Positions 35,128 to 37,458 of a stretch of 37,458 nt of DNA are shown here, piece by piece. The number at the start of each line of letters is the position of its first letter. Position 1 is the stretch's first letter. Where the stretch lies: the NCBI RefSeq assembly GCF_004307015.1, contig NZ_SIJL01000012.1, positions 1 to 37,458 of the forward strand. Reading direction: 5' to 3'. The DNA comes from Thermus thermamylovorans. GTDB lineage: Bacteria; Deinococcota; Deinococci; Deinococcales; Thermaceae. The notes under the pieces are model-generated. The model did no database searches. It had not been told where the DNA came from and saw only the letters and a list, made by a program, of their open reading frames with translations. Position numbers and translations under genes: made by a program.

Positions 35128-35146
35128 CCGGGGGCAAGGCCCCCGG
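35128..35146. terminator. Bidirectional terminator between ttuC and gltA
   Basis: CCGGGGGC (35128-35135) pairs with GCCCCCGG (35139-35146). On the plus strand CTTGTCTT follows; on the minus strand GGGTTTTCCCC follows. The genes converge here, so it likely ends both transcripts. Confidence 0.75.
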
Positions 35147-35164
35147 CTTGTCTTCAGCGCCCTC

Positions 35165-36298
35165 CTAAGCCCGGGCCTCCAGGGGCACGTAGGGCGCGTC
35201 CAGCTCCCCGATGTACCTGGCGTCGGGGCGCAGGAGGCGGTTGTCCAAGGCCTGGTACTCCAGGAGGTGGCCCACCCACCCGGAGATGCGGGCCACGGCG
35301 AAGATGGGGGTGAAGAACTCCAGGCCGAAGCCCAGGTCGGAGTAGACCACCCCGGAGTAGAAGTCCACGTTGGGGTAGATGCCCCGGGGGTTCAGGACCC
35401 TCCCCGCCTCCTCCTCCACGATCTTCAGGATGCGGTACTCCCGGGAGTGGCCGTGGGCCTCGGCCACCCGCCGGGCCAGGCGCTCCAGCACCCCGGCCCG
35501 GGGGTCGAAAGCCTTGTAGACCCGGTGGCCCATGCCCATGATGCGCTCCTTCTTGGCCAGCTTCTCCTGCACCCACTCCCGGGCCCTCTCGGGGGTGCCG
35601 ATCTCCTCGATCATCCGCATCACCGCCTCGTTGGCCCCTCCGTGGCGGGGGCCTTTAAGGGAGGCCACGGCGGCGGTGATGGCCGAGTAGAGGTCGGTCT
35701 CCGTGGAGAAGGCGGCGATGGCGGTGAAGGTGCTGGCGTTGAAGCCGTGCTCCGCGTGCAGGATGAGGGCGGCGTCCATGAGGCGCTCCTGCTCCTTGGA
35801 GGGCTCCACGCCGCTTGCCATGTAGAGGAAGTTGGCCGCGTGGGAGAGGTCCTCCCGCGGCGGAAGGGGCTCTTTGCCCTCCCGGAGGCGCTTGTTGGCG
35901 GCCACGATGGTGGCGAACTTGGCGATGAGGTCTAGGCCCTTCTCGTAAAGGGCCTCCTGGGAGATGTCCCCCTCCGTGGGGTCCAGCATCCCCAGCTGGG
36001 AAACGGCGGTGCGCAGAAAGCTCATGGGGTGGGCGGAGGTGGGATAGTGATGGAAGCAGTCCAGGAGGTGGTCGGGCAGAACCCGCCGCCGGGCCAGATC
36101 TTTCTGAAATGACTCCAGTTCATCTCGGTTGGGCAGTCTGCCGTGCAGCAGGAGAAAGGTGGTCTCCTCGAAGGTGCTCCGCTCCGCCAGCTCCTGGATG
36201 GGGATGCCATAGTAGTAGAGCTTGCCCGCCTCCCCGTCGATGAAGCACATGCGGCTTTCCGTGAAGAGGACGCCTTCCAAACCCCGTGCCACTTCCAT
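35165..36298 (-). CDS. gltA: Citrate synthase
   Basis: The 377-residue protein condenses acetyl-CoA with oxaloacetate. The length fits the short, dimeric thermophile type. Active-site segments are [47 protein letters not shown] and [15 protein letters not shown], containing the catalytic His-His-Asp set. A 2-methylcitrate synthase is conceivable from sequence but no prp genes are present. ATG 36298 has GGAGG eight bases upstream and is downstream of a TATGAT element. Confidence 0.94.
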   Translation of the reverse strand: MEVARGLEGVLFTESRMCFIDGEAGKLYYYGIPIQELAERSTFEETTFLLLHGRLPNRDELESFQKDLARRRVLPDHLLDCFHHYPTSAHPMSFLRTAVSQLGMLDPTEGDISQEALYEKGLDLIAKFATIVAANKRLREGKEPLPPREDLSHAANFLYMASGVEPSKEQERLMDAALILHAEHGFNASTFTAIAAFSTETDLYSAITAAVASLKGPRHGGANEAVMRMIEEIGTPERAREWVQEKLAKKERIMGMGHRVYKAFDPRAGVLERLARRVAEAHGHSREYRILKIVEEEAGRVLNPRGIYPNVDFYSGVVYSDLGFGLEFFTPIFAVARISGWVGHLLEYQALDNRLLRPDARYIGELDAPYVPLEARA

Positions 36299-36337
36299 CC
36301 CTGCCTCCTTTTCCGCACCTCGCGGTGCTTCCCCCCC

Positions 36338-36343
36338 ATCATA
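36338..36343 (-). promoter_or_regulatory. -10 element of gltA within the upstream gene's stop
   Basis: TATGAT on the minus strand (36343-36338) contains the TGA stop of the upstream methyltransferase-like gene. It would give gltA a leader of about 35 bases. The -35 is not convincing. Confidence 0.45.
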
Positions 36344-37458
36344 CAGGGGCCGGACCCCGGAGGGCGTCCTCCTGCAGGACGAGGGTCTTGAGGTAGAGGC
36401 TTTCCGGCACGTGCAGGCTCCAGGGATGGTCCTTGGGCTGGAAGGTGAGGGCGTGGACCCTAAGGCGCACCCCCCGGTCGGCGGCCGCCCGGCGGGCCAC
36501 CTCCAGGAGGTCCTCCGCCTTCAGGTAGTAGCTGCAGGCGGAAAGCCAGAGGTACCCCTGGGGGGCGAGGAGGCGCAGGGCCTCCCGGAGGAGGTCCACC
36601 AGGTGCCGCTTCATGGGGGCGAGCTCCTCCGGGCGCTTCACCAGGGTGGGGGGGTCCAGGAGGACGTGGTGGAAGGAGCCCTCCAGGCCCCGCAGCACCG
36701 CCAAGGCCTCCCCCTGGCGGATGTCCACCCGGAGACCCTGCCTCAGGGCCACCCGGTCCAAGACGGCCAGGGCCTCGAGGTCCTTGTCCACCGCCAGGGC
36801 GTAGGCCCCCTTGCGGGCGGCCCTTAGGGCGAAGGCCCCCACGTAGCTGTAGACGTCCAAAACCCGCTCCCCCGGGCGCACCATGGACTCAAAGAGCCGG
36901 CGGTTTTCCCGCTGGTCCAGGTAGAACCCCGTTTTCTGGGCCAGGGCCAGGGGGATGGGAAAGCGGAGGCCATCCTCCTCCACCTCCAAGACGGGGGGCA
37001 CCTCCCCCCACACCACCCCCACCCGCCCGGGAAGCCCCTCCTGCCGCCTGGCCTCCACATCGCTCCGCTCGTAGACCCCCTTGGGCCCCACCGCTTCCAA
37101 AAGGGCCGGGAACCACACCTCCCTCAAGGCCTCCATCCCCCGGGTGCGCACCTGGAGGACCAAAACCTCCCCGAAGCGGTCCACCACCAGCCCGGGAAGC
37201 CCGTCCGCCTCCCCGTGGACCAGGCGGTAGCTGGGCCCAAGCCCCGCCCGCTTTCTCAAGGCCCGCTCAAAACGCTCCCGGAAGAAGCGGCGGTCCAGGG
37301 GCCCGGGGTCGAAGCGGTAGGCGCGGAAGGGCACCCGGGAAAGGGGGTCAAAGTAGCCCACCGCCAGGAAGTTCCCGTCCGCGGCCACCGCTTCGGCCAC
37401 GCCCGCTTCCGCCGGGGCCTCGAGGATCTCGTCCCGGTAGAGGCTGGGGTAGAAGTTC
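36339..37458 (-). CDS. SAM-dependent rRNA methyltransferase, RlmI-like (5' end outside window)
   Basis: At least 372 residues are visible and the frame remains open to the window edge, so the N-terminus (probably a PUA domain start) is missing. The middle EEF-type part reads [26 protein letters not shown] (span). The Rossmann domain has [22 protein letters not shown] motif [34 protein letters not shown] as motif IV and [18 protein letters not shown] with a Cys as in RlmI. RlmI-family enzymes make 5-methylcytosine in 23S rRNA; the exact target base here is unknown. It probably lies upstream of gltA in the same direction. Confidence 0.85.
   Translation of the reverse strand, partial: NFYPSLYRDEILEAPAEAGVAEAVAADGNFLAVGYFDPLSRVPFRAYRFDPGPLDRRFFRERFERALRKRAGLGPSYRLVHGEADGLPGLVVDRFGEVLVLQVRTRGMEALREVWFPALLEAVGPKGVYERSDVEARRQEGLPGRVGVVWGEVPPVLEVEEDGLRFPIPLALAQKTGFYLDQRENRRLFESMVRPGERVLDVYSYVGAFALRAARKGAYALAVDKDLEALAVLDRVALRQGLRVDIRQGEALAVLRGLEGSFHHVLLDPPTLVKRPEELAPMKRHLVDLLREALRLLAPQGYLWLSACSYYLKAEDLLEVARRAAADRGVRLRVHALTFQPKDHPWSLHVPESLYLKTLVLQEDALRGPAPV

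Overview
The window is chromosomal DNA from a Thermus species. The proteins are very close to, but not identical with, the T. thermophilus proteins I remember (homoisocitrate dehydrogenase, dimanganese catalase, TrmH, branched-chain aminotransferase, TtuC, PilMNOWQ). Coding density and GC are very high, GTG and TTG starts are common, and many genes carry a -10 hexamer only 6 to 9 bases before the start codon, as expected for leaderless mRNAs in Deinococcus-Thermus. No rRNA, convincing tRNA, insertion sequence, prophage or CRISPR array is visible.

Layout. 1-7000: the tail of a LuxR-type regulator, then gltB (-), a divergent pair of small unknown genes, and guaB (-). 6961-7634: the only long non-coding stretch. 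It is locally AT-rich and holds a probable small RNA with its own terminator, a pair of 14-bp direct repeats, a near-consensus promoter, a 29-31 residue hydrophobic peptide gene and a strong terminator. 7635-10686: a membrane HD-GYP protein, a DUF5317 membrane protein that seems to start at ATT, and homoisocitrate dehydrogenase (lysine via alpha-aminoadipate). 10867-16338: the overlapping pilMNOWQ operon for type IV pili and DNA uptake. 16401-19835: a tail-anchored coiled-coil protein built from perfect 66-bp repeats, then aroC, aroK, aroB. 19832-23617: rsmF (-), acpS, a lysophospholipid-acyltransferase-like gene (-), der. 23638-27950: a lipoprotein with an Ig-like domain and one dockerin-type repeat (-), then dcd, a lipoprotein cyclophilin, hisZ, hisG, trmH. 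27940-30255 (-): oxyR, ilvE and two small unknown genes in one run, divergent from the dimanganese catalase (+). 31314-35034: dprA (-), era, a hexapeptide acyltransferase and ttuC. 35165-37458 (-): a partial rRNA-methyltransferase-like gene followed by citrate synthase.

How it works together. pilMNOWQ and dprA belong to natural transformation. The HD-GYP protein next to the pil operon suggests cyclic-di-GMP input to surface behaviour (inference). oxyR facing the Mn-catalase gene is a peroxide-defence module. rsmF, trmH, era, der, ttuC and the RlmI-like gene all act on rRNA, ribosome assembly or tRNA. Amino-acid metabolism is represented by gltB, hicd, aroCKB, hisZG and ilvE.

The best candidates for something undescribed are the small-RNA and peptide cassette at 7037-7585, the era leader that carries a copy of the 16S 3'-end sequence bound by Era, and the recently amplified coiled-coil gene behind pilQ.
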